A stretch of 64,000 nucleotides of DNA, taken from positions 1 to 64,000 of the forward strand of contig CAUBIC010000012.1 of assembly GCA_958435945.1 (NCBI GenBank). The letters run 5' to 3'. This document shows, in pieces, positions 34,547 through 44,800 of this stretch; the stretch's first letter is position 1; every line of letters starts with the position of its first letter. A program made the translations under genes and the position numbers. The notes under the pieces were generated by a model. It was given only the letters and a program-made list of their open reading frames with translations, did no database searches and was not told where the DNA came from. The stretch comes from an uncultured Collinsella sp. GTDB lineage: Bacteria > Actinomycetota > Coriobacteriia > Coriobacteriales > Coriobacteriaceae.

Positions 34547-35896
34547 TTAGGCGGTGGCGCGGCCGAGCCAGTTGCCGCTATGGTGGTAGATGGTGAACAT
34601 CGTGGCGGTGATGAGCCAGGTTACAGGGTAGACCAGCAGCAGGTGCTCAAGCGACGGATCGAACGGCATAATCGCAAACACCCAGATCACCCTGAGCACG
34701 ACGGTGCCAAAAATCGTGAGCAGCATGGGCTGCAAGCTCACGCCGGCACCACGAATGGAGCCCGACGCGTTCTCGATAATCGAGAAAATCGCGTAGAACG
34801 GCGCAATGAAATGAAGAATCGTCGTGGTATACGCCGAAATCGAAGCATCGTCGACAAACAGACGCGACAACGGACCCGAGAATACCAGCAGCACGGCAGA
34901 CAGGCCGCCAATGAGCATAAACGACAGCACGAGCGACGTATGGTAGCCCTTGCGCATGCGCTCGTAGTTGCGCGCGCCAAAGTTCTGTGCCGAGAACGTG
35001 GTGATCGACACGCCAAGCGCCTCGGTAACCATCCAGACGATGCCATCCAAGCGGCCCGAAAGACCCCACGCCGTGGTGACATCGGCACCAAACGAATTGA
35101 CCGACACCTGAATCAAAACGTTGGAAATCGAATACGCAGCAGACTGAAAGCCAAGCGGCAGACCACACGAGATCATGCTCTTGCAAATGCCAGGATCAAT
35201 GCCGAGTTTGGACAGTGAAAGCCGCCACGCACCCGGTGCGTGCATCATACGAATCACGATCATCGTGGCGTTAGAGCAAATGGTCAGTGCCACCGCGATA
35301 CCGCAGCCCAGAGCCTCCATATGAAGCACGGCAACGAAGATGACATCCAGCACCGCATTAACAAGGCAGCCGGAAGCGATAATCACAGCAGGCCCGCGCG
35401 TGTCGCCCACGGCGCGCAGCAGTGCCGTTCCCATATTGAGCAGCAGCGCCGCAACCATGGCGGCAAAATAGCAACGAGCATATGCCACGCCCTCGGCCAA
35501 TAGTTCATGCGGCGTGTTCATAAGCACCAGCATGGGCTCAACGAACACTATGCCAAGAATCGAGAAAACGATACCGCCCACCAACGCGAGCGTCATGGCC
35601 GTATGGACCGAACGACTCAGCCGCTCATCATCGTGCTGGCCAAAATACTGACCGGTAATGACCGCGCAGCCGGCGCCAACACCAACGCAAAAGCCAATGC
35701 AGAGCTCGGTAAGCACCATCGTGGCTTGAATGCCACCCAGTGCGAGTTTGCCGCCAAACTGGCCGACGATATACGTACCGATGAGCGTGTAGGCCTGCTG
35801 AAAAAACGAACTAAAAAAGATGGGAACGCACAGCGAAAGCAGCTGCTGCCAAATAACACCCTGCGTTACATCGATAGCCGTAGATTTCTTAGCCAC
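34547..35896 (-). CDS. MATE family efflux transporter
   Basis: This 449-residue membrane protein is a multidrug/toxin exporter of the MATE family with twelve predicted helices in two halves. The first half shows VPIFFSSFFQQAYTLIGTYIVG, the second ISNVLIQVSVNSFGADVTTAWG, which are equivalent segments. GTG at 35896 is the start: GGGAGGG lies just upstream, while the 11-residue longer form lacks one. Substrate and coupling ion are unknown. Confidence 0.9.
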   Translation of the reverse strand: MAKKSTAIDVTQGVIWQQLLSLCVPIFFSSFFQQAYTLIGTYIVGQFGGKLALGGIQATMVLTELCIGFCVGVGAGCAVITGQYFGQHDDERLSRSVHTAMTLALVGGIVFSILGIVFVEPMLVLMNTPHELLAEGVAYARCYFAAMVAALLLNMGTALLRAVGDTRGPAVIIASGCLVNAVLDVIFVAVLHMEALGCGIAVALTICSNATMIVIRMMHAPGAWRLSLSKLGIDPGICKSMISCGLPLGFQSAAYSISNVLIQVSVNSFGADVTTAWGLSGRLDGIVWMVTEALGVSITTFSAQNFGARNYERMRKGYHTSLVLSFMLIGGLSAVLLVFSGPLSRLFVDDASISAYTTTILHFIAPFYAIFSIIENASGSIRGAGVSLQPMLLTIFGTVVLRVIWVFAIMPFDPSLEHLLLVYPVTWLITATMFTIYHHSGNWLGRATA

Positions 35897-36021
35897 ACGC
35901 CCTCCCCAAAAGCGCACGTCAACCGACAAAACAGCAAATTAAGGCCAACGCCAATACCAGCTTAGCACCGACCGGCGTCGACCGAAACACCCCGAATAAG
36001 AGCCCGGTGCGAACTATCTGC

Positions 36022-36936
36022 CTAGTGATACAGCCCCGGCTGGTAGTGGTACTCATTACTCACGTGCGGGCACAGCTGCCAAAAGGCGACGGCACTCGCC
36101 GCTGCCACGTTAAGCGAATCGACCCCGTGCGCCATCGGAATGCGCACGGCCCGGTCGCAGCCCGCGATAGTCTTGGCACCCAGGCCGGCACCCTCGGTAC
36201 CCATAAAGATTGCCAGGCGGTCAATCTCCTGCAGCACGGGATCGTCCAGCGATACGGAATCGTCCGTCAATGCCATGGCAGCACAGGAAAAACCGGCTTC
36301 GTGCAGTGCCGCCAGGCCATCGTGCGGCCACACACGAGCCTCGCTGCCAATGCGCGTCCAAGGCACCTGGAAAACCGTGCCCATGCTCACGCGGGCCGAG
36401 CGACGGTACAGCGGGTCGCAGCACGTAGGGCTGACCAAAATACCGTCAACGTTCAATGCGGCCGCCGAACGGAAAATCGCGCCCACATTGGTATGGTCGA
36501 CAATGCCCTCGAGCACGCACACGCGCACCGGACGCTCCCCCGCCGCCTCGACGACGCCGTCGAGAAACTCATCAACCGGAATCTGCCGCGGGCGACGAAA
36601 CGCCGCGAGCGCGCCGCGCGTCACGTTAAAGCCCGTCAATTGCTCCATGAGCTCCATGGAGGCAACGAACACAGGAACCGGACCTGCGCCCTCGCGCACA
36701 ACCAGGCGCTCAAACAGCGGCATCATCTGATCAAGCCAGCGTTCGCTCAAAAGAAAGCTCACCGGCTGGTATCCGGCGCGCACCGCGCGCTCGATAACCT
36801 TGGCACTCTCAGCGATAAAGATACCCTTTTGGGGCTCCAGCACGCAGCGAAGCTCGCGCTCGGTCAGTCGCACGTAGGCGTCGAGCCGCTCATCCGTAAG
36901 CGAATCGATTCGCAGAACCTCAACGGCATCAGTCAT
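36022..36936 (-). CDS. SpoU/TrmH-family RNA 2'-O-methyltransferase
   Basis: The 304-residue protein methylates ribose in rRNA or tRNA using SAM through a knotted SPOUT fold. An N-terminal substrate-binding region (about 1-125) precedes motif 1 VDHTNVGAIFRSAAAL, motif 2 IFMGTEGAGL and motif 3 IPMAHGVDSLNVAAASAVAFW. The target nucleotide cannot be assigned. It is separated from its neighbours by about 110-125 bases and may have its own promoter. Confidence 0.92.
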   Translation of the reverse strand: MTDAVEVLRIDSLTDERLDAYVRLTERELRCVLEPQKGIFIAESAKVIERAVRAGYQPVSFLLSERWLDQMMPLFERLVVREGAGPVPVFVASMELMEQLTGFNVTRGALAAFRRPRQIPVDEFLDGVVEAAGERPVRVCVLEGIVDHTNVGAIFRSAAALNVDGILVSPTCCDPLYRRSARVSMGTVFQVPWTRIGSEARVWPHDGLAALHEAGFSCAAMALTDDSVSLDDPVLQEIDRLAIFMGTEGAGLGAKTIAGCDRAVRIPMAHGVDSLNVAAASAVAFWQLCPHVSNEYHYQPGLYH

Positions 36937-37045
36937 AGCAGCCAGCCCGCACCCTTCTTAACAGCACATCTATACCAAACGAGGCGACGCGAAGCGCCGC
37001 CCCATGCATTCAATCAACCCGATAATACCGTTCACGCTAGGCGAT

Positions 37046-37564
37046 TCACGCCTCAACGCGACGATATGTCACGAACTCATAATCGAGACCCTCGTCACCC
37101 TCGCCCGCGGCAATCGTGGCAACCCCGCCAGCCTGCGAAACTTCCCATGCAGGATCGGCGTCCAAATTGGGAAAATACGTGTCCACGGGATGAACGCAGT
37201 GGTTATGCGTGACCTCGGCCTCCACGCAGTACGGCAAAAACTGCCGATAGACATCGCCACCACCGATCACCCAGGCAACGGGCTCATCGGCAACCGCGGC
37301 GACCGCCTCGTCGATACTATGCACCACGTCGACGCCCTCGGGAGCAAAGCTCTCGTCGCGGGTAAGCACAATATTGCGGCGGTTCTTGAGCGGACGCCCG
37401 CCGGGAAAACTCAGCAGCGTCTTGCGTCCCATAATGACCGGGCAACCTTTGGTGCACGCCACAAAATGGCGCATGTCGGCGCGATTGGACACCACCATGT
37501 CGCCCTCGCAACCAATGCCCCAATCATCACACACGGCGACGATGGCAGAAAGCTTACACGTCAT
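37046..37564 (-). CDS. folA: Dihydrofolate reductase
   Basis: DHFR reduces dihydrofolate to tetrahydrofolate with NADPH, regenerating the cofactor consumed by ThyA. The 172-residue protein has AIVAVCDDWGIG at the N-terminus, acidic residue and helix in SNRADMRHF, VIMGRKTLLSFPG, and WVIGGGDVYRQFLP. The ATG at 37564 has AGGTGG upstream; GTG three codons earlier is less likely. It follows thyA by 9 bases, so the pair is coupled. Confidence 0.93.
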   Translation of the reverse strand: MTCKLSAIVAVCDDWGIGCEGDMVVSNRADMRHFVACTKGCPVIMGRKTLLSFPGGRPLKNRRNIVLTRDESFAPEGVDVVHSIDEAVAAVADEPVAWVIGGGDVYRQFLPYCVEAEVTHNHCVHPVDTYFPNLDADPAWEVSQAGGVATIAAGEGDEGLDYEFVTYRRVEA

Positions 37565-37573
37565 AAGCGCCAC

Positions 37574-38422
37574 CTACACCGCAATGGGAATGTTCTTGAC
37601 CTGCGGGCCGTGCTCGTAGCCCTCCACGATAAGGTCATCGGTCGTAAACGCGTAGAAATCATGCACGTCGGGGTTAAGCGTTACCTTAGGCGCCGCAAAC
37701 TGCGGACGCTCGATAAGCTCACGGACGATATCGACATGACGGTCATAAATATGGGCATCGGCGATCACGTGCAGCAGCTCGCCAGCAATCATGTCGACCG
37801 ACTGCGCGACCATCATCAGCAAAATGGCGTACTGGCACACATTCCAGTTGTTCGCGGCCAAAATGTCCTGGCTGCGCTGGTTGAGAATCATGTTGAGCGT
37901 GGGCTTATCGTCATGCGGGCGCTGCGTAACGTTATAGGTCACGCTGTAGGCGCACGGATACAGGTGCATCTCGGACAGGTCACTAAACACGTACGTGTTG
38001 GTCATGATGCGGCGGCTGTACGGCGTGTGCTTAAGATCGTACAGCACGCGGTCCATCTGGTCGAAATCGCCCTCGGCATAATGGCTCTTCTGGCCAATCT
38101 GATACCCATAGGCCTTGCCGATGGAGCCGGTCTCGTCGGCCCACTCGTCCCAAATATGGCTGTTGAGGTCATGAACGTTATTGGACTTCTTTTGATAGAT
38201 CCACAGGATCTCGTCCATCGCAGACTTAAGCGCCGTGCGGCGCAAGGTAAGCGCGGGGAACTCCTCGCGCAGGTCGTAGCGTGCCGTAACGCCAAAGTTT
38301 TTAATGGTATAGGCAGGGGTGCCATCCTCCCACACCGGACGGACCTTTTGCCCCTCGGTGGTGGTGCCATGGTCCAGAATATCGCGGCACATGGATACAA
38401 ACTGTTGATCAGCCTTGCTCAT
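37574..38422 (-). CDS. thyA: Thymidylate synthase (ThyA, phi3T-like subfamily)
   Basis: The enzyme methylates dUMP to dTMP using methylene-tetrahydrofolate. The 282-residue protein has catalytic Cys157 in LYPCAYSVTYNV, followed by NQRSQDILAANNWNVCQY and DAHIYDRH. The residue after PC is Ala instead of the usual His, as in the PCxY-type enzymes related to Bacillus/phage phi3T ThyA. AGGAGGG precedes the ATG. It forms an operon with folA. Confidence 0.93.
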   Translation of the reverse strand: MSKADQQFVSMCRDILDHGTTTEGQKVRPVWEDGTPAYTIKNFGVTARYDLREEFPALTLRRTALKSAMDEILWIYQKKSNNVHDLNSHIWDEWADETGSIGKAYGYQIGQKSHYAEGDFDQMDRVLYDLKHTPYSRRIMTNTYVFSDLSEMHLYPCAYSVTYNVTQRPHDDKPTLNMILNQRSQDILAANNWNVCQYAILLMMVAQSVDMIAGELLHVIADAHIYDRHVDIVRELIERPQFAAPKVTLNPDVHDFYAFTTDDLIVEGYEHGPQVKNIPIAV

Positions 38423-38507
38423 TGACCCTCCTGTCAGTCGCCTATAAGCGAGATTCATTGTAGCTCAGGCGCACGCAGCCCCACAGCCCAAACATAAGCC
38501 CTCATTT

Positions 38508-38576
38508 TCTGACATATGCCAGAAATTCCTTGCTCAAATCCGCATATTCGCTATTCTATTATTGACATATGGCAGA
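38508..38576. promoter_or_regulatory. Paired operator sites upstream of the DUF134 gene
   Basis: TGACATATG(C/G)CAGA occurs twice (38510-38523 and 38563-38576), 53 bases apart, each with a near-palindromic core TCTG/A-CATATG-C/T-CAGA. The sites flank a possible promoter, TTGCTC with TATTCT after 16 bases (38530-38557). The downstream copy reaches the ribosome site. The gene's own HTH protein is the obvious candidate binder. Confidence 0.6.
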
Positions 38577-38588
38577 TAAGGAGCATGT

Positions 38589-39353
38589 ATGGCAGGAAGA
38601 CGCGAAAAATTGCGCCGCGTTGGGATCATCCCCGAATATCGCGGCTTTACCCCTGACGGCCTTGCCAGCGGAGACGCCATCGAGATGACGGTCGACGAGC
38701 TCGAAGTCCTGCGGCTGTGCGACCTGGAAGGCCTCAATCAGCAGACCGTCGCCCAGCACATGGGCATCGCTCGCGCCACCGTGGCGGCCATCTGCAGCCG
38801 CGCGCATCGCAAGGTGGCAAACGCGCTGGTCAACGGGCGCGCGCTGAGTATCGAGGGCGGTAATATCGCATACTCCCCCATCACCACGACGACGGCCGCA
38901 TGGCCAGCAAAGGAGGTCGGCACCATGAGGGTGGCAACGACGTACGACAAAGGCAGCATCTTTATGCACTTTGGCCGCAGCGAGCAGTTCAAGATCTACG
39001 ACATCCAGGATGGCAAGGTGCTCAACGAGCAGGTCGTAGGCACCGGTGGCACTGGTCACGGCGCGCTGGCGGGTCTGCTTGCCAACGGTGGCGTGGACAC
39101 GCTCATCTGCGGCGGCATCGGCGGTGGCGCTATCAACGCGCTTGCTCAAGCCGGCATCACGGTATATGCAGGTGCCCAAGGCAACTGCGACGCTTGCGTC
39201 GAGGCACTTATCTCCGGCACGCTCGCACAGAACGGCGAGGCCACGTGCAGCTGCCACGGCCATGACCACGAGCACGCCTATGAGCACGGCGAATCCTGTG
39301 GTTGCCACGGCCATCACGAGCACGAGGGCCACGAGGGCTGCGGCTGCCACTAA
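38589..39353 (+). CDS. DUF134 HTH protein fused to a NifX-like domain with Cys/His tail
   Basis: The 254-residue protein joins three parts. A DUF134 helix-turn-helix (about 10-85; LNQQTVAQHMGIARATV) probably binds DNA. A dinitrogenase iron-molybdenum cofactor biosynthesis (NifX/NafY-like) domain follows (about 113-215; MHFGRSEQFKIYDI and GGIGGGAINAL). The tail (220-254) holds 6 Cys and 11 His in 35 residues, suited to metal binding. AAGGAG precedes the ATG. It may sense or store metal and control itself through the paired upstream sites. No nitrogenase gene is here, and the family occurs widely outside nitrogen fixers. Confidence 0.87.
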   Translation: MAGRREKLRRVGIIPEYRGFTPDGLASGDAIEMTVDELEVLRLCDLEGLNQQTVAQHMGIARATVAAICSRAHRKVANALVNGRALSIEGGNIAYSPITTTTAAWPAKEVGTMRVATTYDKGSIFMHFGRSEQFKIYDIQDGKVLNEQVVGTGGTGHGALAGLLANGGVDTLICGGIGGGAINALAQAGITVYAGAQGNCDACVEALISGTLAQNGEATCSCHGHDHEHAYEHGESCGCHGHHEHEGHEGCGCH

Positions 39354-39416
39354 CGGCACGGCACCGCGAACTCGGGGCGCGACACTGAACGCAACCCAAC
39401 AATCAAAGCCAACAAC

Positions 39417-39448
39417 AAAGGCCACCCGGTAGCTACCGAGTGGCCTTT
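39417..39448. terminator. Bidirectional terminator between DUF134 and ffh genes
   Basis: A 9-bp stem (AAAGGCCAC with GTGGCCTTT) continues through one mismatch into the palindrome CGGTAGCTACCG. It lies between convergent genes. Confidence 0.75.
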
Positions 39449-39473
39449 GCCATATCAAGCTGGAATTACAGCA

Positions 39474-40949
39474 CTATTTCTTATTACGCATCTGCGCTTC
39501 CATCTGGCGCAGCAGGTCCATATCGGACTTGGGGCCGCCCGTACCCAGGCCGCCCATGCCGCCCAGACCCATAGCGTCCAGGCCAGGGATATTGGGCATG
39601 CGCATCTTCTTGCCCTTCTTACCCTTCTTGCCCTTCTTGCCGCCGGCCTGAGCCTGATTGGCCATCGTGCGCATGCGGCCCATCATCTTGTTCATCTCGC
39701 CCCACTGCTTCATAAGGCTATTGACCTCGGTGGGGGTCACGCCGGCGCCCTTGGCAATGCGGGCACGGCGCTGACCGTTGATGATGGAGGGACGCAGGCG
39801 CTCCTCCTTGGTCATCGACATGATGATGGCCTCGTTCTTATCGAAGATGCCCTCGTCCAGGTTGCCACCCATCTGGTTGAGTGCGCGCTGGCCGCCGGGA
39901 AGCATACCCAGAATGCCCTTCATGCCGCCCATCTTCTTGACGGCCTTCATCTGGTCGAGCATGTCGTTCATGGTAAAGCCCTCGCGCAGCATGCGCTCGG
40001 CAGCCTCGAGCTGCTCGGCGTCAGCCGCCTCCTGGGCCTTCTCGATGATGCCGACGACGTCGCCCATGCCCAAGATGCGCTTGGCCATGCGGTCGGGGTA
40101 GAACGGCTCCAGCGAATCGGGCTTCTCGCCCATGCTCACGAACTTGATGGGCTTGCCGGTCACCTGGCGCACGGAAAGCGCGCCGCCGCCGCGGGCGTCG
40201 CCGTCGAGCTTGGAGATGATCACACCGTCAAAGTCGGTGCGCTCGGCGAAGGTCGAGACGACGTTGACGATATCCTGGCCGGTCATGGCATCGACGACCA
40301 TCAGCACCTGATCGGGCTTGACGGCCTTCTTGATGTCCACGGCCTCCTGCATCATCTGCTCGTCGATCTGCAGGCGGCCGGCGGTATCGACGATGACTAC
40401 ATCGCGCAGGTGGTCGACTGCCTCCTGGATGGCGCCCTTGGCGATATCGACCGGGTGCTCGCCGTCGCCGCGAAAGACCGGCACGCCAATCTCTCCACCG
40501 AGTGTGGCCAGCTGGTCGGCAGCGGCGGGACGGTAGACGTCGCACGCGGAGAGCAGCGGCGAGCGGCCCTGCTTCTTGAGCAGGTAGGCCAGCTTTACGG
40601 CCGCCGTGGTCTTACCGGAGCCCTGCAGGCCCACGAGCATGATGACATTGGGAATGCGGTTGCTAAAGACAAGCTTGCTCTCGGTGGAGCCGAGCATCTC
40701 GGTAAGCTCGTCGAGCACGATCTTGACGACATTTTGCGCCGGCGACAGCGACTCCATGACCTCGGCGGTCATGCAGCGCTCCTTGGTCTTGGCGACAAAC
40801 TCCTTGACGACCTTGAAGTTGACGTCGGCCTCGAGCAGCGCCATGCGAATGTCGCGCATAGCCGAGGTGATATCGGCCTCGGTCAGTTTACCCTTGCCGC
40901 GCAGGCGGTCAAATGTGTCGTTGAGGCGATCGCTCAGAGAATCAAACAC
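39474..40949 (-). CDS. ffh: Signal recognition particle protein Ffh
   Basis: Ffh binds signal sequences and 4.5S RNA and delivers ribosomes to FtsY. The 491-residue protein has the N domain, the G domain with GLQGSGKTT (about 106-114), DVYRPAA, DTAGR and TKLD-type SKLDGDARGG, and a Met-rich M domain. The C-terminus carries an unusual Lys/Gly run (GKKGKKGKKGKK) and a Gly/Met-rich end. It is last in the rnc-smc-ftsY-ffh order, 10 bases after ftsY. Confidence 0.97.
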   Translation of the reverse strand: MFDSLSDRLNDTFDRLRGKGKLTEADITSAMRDIRMALLEADVNFKVVKEFVAKTKERCMTAEVMESLSPAQNVVKIVLDELTEMLGSTESKLVFSNRIPNVIMLVGLQGSGKTTAAVKLAYLLKKQGRSPLLSACDVYRPAAADQLATLGGEIGVPVFRGDGEHPVDIAKGAIQEAVDHLRDVVIVDTAGRLQIDEQMMQEAVDIKKAVKPDQVLMVVDAMTGQDIVNVVSTFAERTDFDGVIISKLDGDARGGGALSVRQVTGKPIKFVSMGEKPDSLEPFYPDRMAKRILGMGDVVGIIEKAQEAADAEQLEAAERMLREGFTMNDMLDQMKAVKKMGGMKGILGMLPGGQRALNQMGGNLDEGIFDKNEAIIMSMTKEERLRPSIINGQRRARIAKGAGVTPTEVNSLMKQWGEMNKMMGRMRTMANQAQAGGKKGKKGKKGKKMRMPNIPGLDAMGLGGMGGLGTGGPKSDMDLLRQMEAQMRNKK

Positions 40950-40959
40950 TAGTCACTCC

Positions 40960-41877
40960 TTAATTGGACTCGCCCACCAGGGCGCGGCAGAAATCTTTGG
41001 CATTGAACTCCTGCAGGTCATCGACCTGCTCGCCCACGCCGATGCGCAGGATCGGGAGCTTGAGCTTCTCGGCTACGGCCATGGCGATACCGCCCTTTGC
41101 CGTGCCGTCGAGCTTTGTCATGATAATACCGTCCAGGCCAAGCGCCTCGTTAAACTCGAGCGCCTGGTTCAGACCGTTTTGACCTGTCGCGGCATCGATC
41201 ACGAGGACGACCGAGACAGGCATGGGGCCGGCAGCCATATTGGCGGCGCGCTTACGCGTCACATTGACCACCTTGGCAAGCTCACGCATGAGTTCGGGGC
41301 TCGTGTGCAGACGGCCAGCGGTGTCGATAAGCACCAGGTCGCTGCCGCGCTTGTCGGCCTCATCGAGCACGTCATAGCAAACGCTTGCCGGATCGGAGCC
41401 GCGGTCGCGCTTGATGACGGGAACGCCGGCGCGCTGGCCCCACACATCGAGCTGCTCGATGGCGGCGGCGCGGAAGGTATCGGCCGAACCGATCACGACG
41501 TTCTTGCCGCGGGCAGCCATAGCGCTCGCGATCTTGCCGACTGTCGTGGTCTTGCCGGCACCGTTAATACCCACAAACAGCACGCAGCTCGGCGTGTCAG
41601 AGAACGGATCGCGCTCGACGGGCACAAAATGCTGCTCGAGCTGCTCGACCAGGGCGCGACGGAGTTGCGGGGCGGTCTTGAGGTTCTTCTTGGCCGCGGT
41701 ATCGCGCAGGTCATCGGAGACTTGGATGGCAACCTCAGCGCCCATGTCACCCATGACAAGGGTGTCCTCTAGGTCCTCCCAAAAATCCTCGTCGACCTCG
41801 CCGCCAAAGTAAAAGACCTCGTTGAGGGCCTCGCGACTGCGCTCAAGTCCACGCGAGAGAGCATCGAAGAATCCCAT
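40960..41877 (-). CDS. ftsY: Signal recognition particle receptor FtsY
   Basis: FtsY is the SRP receptor GTPase at the membrane. The 305-residue protein lacks the long acidic A domain of E. coli and starts almost directly with the N domain. The G domain shows GINGAGKTTT, DTFRAAA, DTAGRLHTS and TKLDGTAKGG. Its ATG overlaps the smc stop by one base (TAATG), indicating coupled translation. Confidence 0.97.
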   Translation of the reverse strand: MGFFDALSRGLERSREALNEVFYFGGEVDEDFWEDLEDTLVMGDMGAEVAIQVSDDLRDTAAKKNLKTAPQLRRALVEQLEQHFVPVERDPFSDTPSCVLFVGINGAGKTTTVGKIASAMAARGKNVVIGSADTFRAAAIEQLDVWGQRAGVPVIKRDRGSDPASVCYDVLDEADKRGSDLVLIDTAGRLHTSPELMRELAKVVNVTRKRAANMAAGPMPVSVVLVIDAATGQNGLNQALEFNEALGLDGIIMTKLDGTAKGGIAMAVAEKLKLPILRIGVGEQVDDLQEFNAKDFCRALVGESN

Positions 41878-44800
41878 TATGCATTCACGACCTTTCCGGT
41901 TTCGCGATCGAGTTTTTGCGAGACGACGCGACTGACGCCGTCGGCTTGCATCGAGACGCCGTAGAGAACGTCAGCGTCCTCCATAGTACGGCGCTGGTGC
42001 GAGATAACCAAGAGCTGCGTATCGGAACGCAACACATCGAGTGCGCCGATGAGCTTGGACAGGTTGGCGTCATCGAGCGCCGCCTCGACCTCGTCCAGCA
42101 CATAGAACGGCACCGTACGCGTACGGTACACGGCAAAGAGCAGGGCGAGCGCCGTCAGGCTCTTCTCGCCACCCGACATGAGCATCATCTTGGTAATGCG
42201 CTTGCCGCGCGGCTGCGCCACGACCTCGATGCCCGTCTCGGCCGGATGCTCGGGGTCGGTCATCTCCAGATGTGCCTGGCCACCTGGGAACAGCATGGCG
42301 AAGATCTCGCGGAAGTTCGCATCGACCTTCTCGAAGGTCACCAGGAAGGCCTTACGCATCTTGCGGTCGATGGCAACGGTGATCTTGGTGAGCGCCTTGC
42401 GAGCGCTCTCCAGATCGGCCAGCTGCTCCTCGATGTAATCGGCGCGGCGCTTGAGCTGCTCGTACTCCTCCATAGCAACCTGGTTTACAGGGCCCAGGTT
42501 ATTGATCTGGCGCACGAGCTGGTTGAGCTCGCGCTCGGCGGCATCGCGGTCGGTGGGAGCAGGAAGCATGAGCGCCTCCTCGAGTACCGTGGTGCCATCG
42601 GCGGTAATGGCCTTGATGGCCGCCTCCACCTGCACCTCGAGCTTGCCGCGTGCGACCTTGAACTCGTTTTGCGTCGCCGTGGCGGCATCGACCCGCTCCT
42701 TGGCGCGGGAGACCTCGGCCTTGGCGTCTTCGATGGTCTTCTTGAGCGAGGCCGAATCCGCCTCCTCGAGCGAAGCCTGGTCACGCAGACGCGCGGCCCA
42801 ATCCGACGCGCGCTCCAGCAGGGCCGAATAGCGCTCGTGCATGGGATCGACGCGCAGGCGCAGCAGCTCGAGTGAGCGCGAGGCCTGGCGTGTTCCGCGG
42901 ATACGACGGTCGATGCCCTCCAGGCGATGCTCCAGGTCGGGCACGCGGCCCTTCAGCGAACGCAGACGCTCGCTCGTCTGGGCCAGGCGCACCTTGGCAT
43001 CGGCGAGCTTACCGGCGGCCTCGGAATCGTCACGGCGCACGCGATCGAGCTCGTCGTTGGCTTCGGCAATCTGGAGACCCAGATCGCTTGCCTGCGCACG
43101 GGCCTCGTCGCGCGAACGGGTGAGCTCGTCAACTCGCGGACGCGCAGCACGAACGGCCTCGGCGGCCTGCTCGCGGCGCTTGGAGATGCGTACGCGCTCG
43201 ACCTCGGCATTGTTGGCGCTTTGCTCCAAGCGGCCGATTTCGGAGAGCAGCGAGCGGCGCTCGCCCTCAAGACGAGCAATCTCGCCGGCGGCATCGTCCT
43301 CGGCGGCACGCGCCTCCTCGACGGCCGCATTGGCCTCGACGACCTGATCCGACACATGCTCAAACACGGCAGCCAGATCAGGCTCCAGGCCCTCCAGCTC
43401 ACGAATACGACGTTTGCGCTCCAGAGCACCCGAAGCCTCGCCGGCATCGAGTCCCACGCGCACCAGGCCGCCACAGCTCACGCGGGCGCCATCGGGCGTC
43501 ACGTAGGTCACACCGTCAACGACTGGTGCCGTCAGCGCGGTAGCCAAGTCATCGACCACGTAATAGCCGCCGAGCAGTGCCTCGACAACCGGGCCATAAC
43601 CGGCACGAACGGACAGACGATCGACCAGACGCGAACCGGCAGCGCCCTTAGCAGCAGCGCCGCCGCTCACGCTGCGCGTCGCCAGCAGCGCCTCGCCCGA
43701 AGCCTTCTTTTGGTCCAGAGCCGCACGACCGGCGCGCTCAAGCGTGGCGGCGTCATCGAACAGCAGGGCATCGATATCGCCGGCAAGCAGCTGCTCGACC
43801 AGACCCTCGAGCTCGCGAGGGGCCTCGAGCACGTCGCCCAGGCGACCCGAGACATCATCGCCCAGCGCGCCCATCAGACGACTCACCAGCGGCGAGCTGT
43901 CAGCCATGCGGGCATCGAGCTTCTTTTGGCTGGCAAGCTCCGAGCGCACCTCGGAAAGTTTGTTGCGCGCCTCACTCTCACGATTACGCAAGTCCTTCAA
44001 CGCCGCACGAGCGACCTCGGTGGCCTCGCGCGCATCGACCTGGTCCTGGCGGGCCTGATCAAGCGCGCCGTCGAGCTCCTCAGCGCGGTCGCGACGGCTC
44101 TCGAGCGAGGCCGTGACCTCCTCGAGCTGCTCGTCGATCTGCTCCAGGCGCGAGGCGTACATGTTGTCCTCGACCTCGGCGTTGCTCAGCGAGTCCTTCA
44201 CCTTGGCGAGCTCGAGCGCAGCGTTATCGGCCACACGCTGCACATCGCGCTGCTCGCGCGTGAGCTGCGAAATCTGATTGTCGAGCGCAACGCGACGCTC
44301 GTGGAGCTGGGCGGCGGCAGGTCCGGCGGCGTCAACGTCGTCCTGGGCCTGCATGTGTGCACCGGTCACTTCTTCAAGCTGGGCGCGCGCATCCTCGAGC
44401 TCCTCGACCACGCGACGGCGCTGATGCTCAGAGCTCGAGATCTGGCCGCGCATGTCGGACAGGCGCGACACCATGTTGTGGCCCTTTTCCTCGAGCAGGC
44501 GCATGTCGGAGTTAATGCGGCCGACCACGTCTTGCATATGACGGCGCTGCTCGCCCAGATCGCCCACAAACAGGCCCTTTTCCTCGAGCATAACCTGGAG
44601 CTTCTCGAGCTCGCGCTCCTTTTCGCCCAAGCGGTACTGCGCAAGCTCAAGCTCGGCAGCGCCCTCCTTGGAGCGGCTCTCCAGATCGTTCCACTGCGAC
44701 TGCAGCGAACGAAGCTCGTCGACGGCCAGCATCTGCGTAAGCTCGTTCGCGCGCGAGGACAGCTCTTTATACTTGCGCGCGCGATCGACCTGACGCTCCA

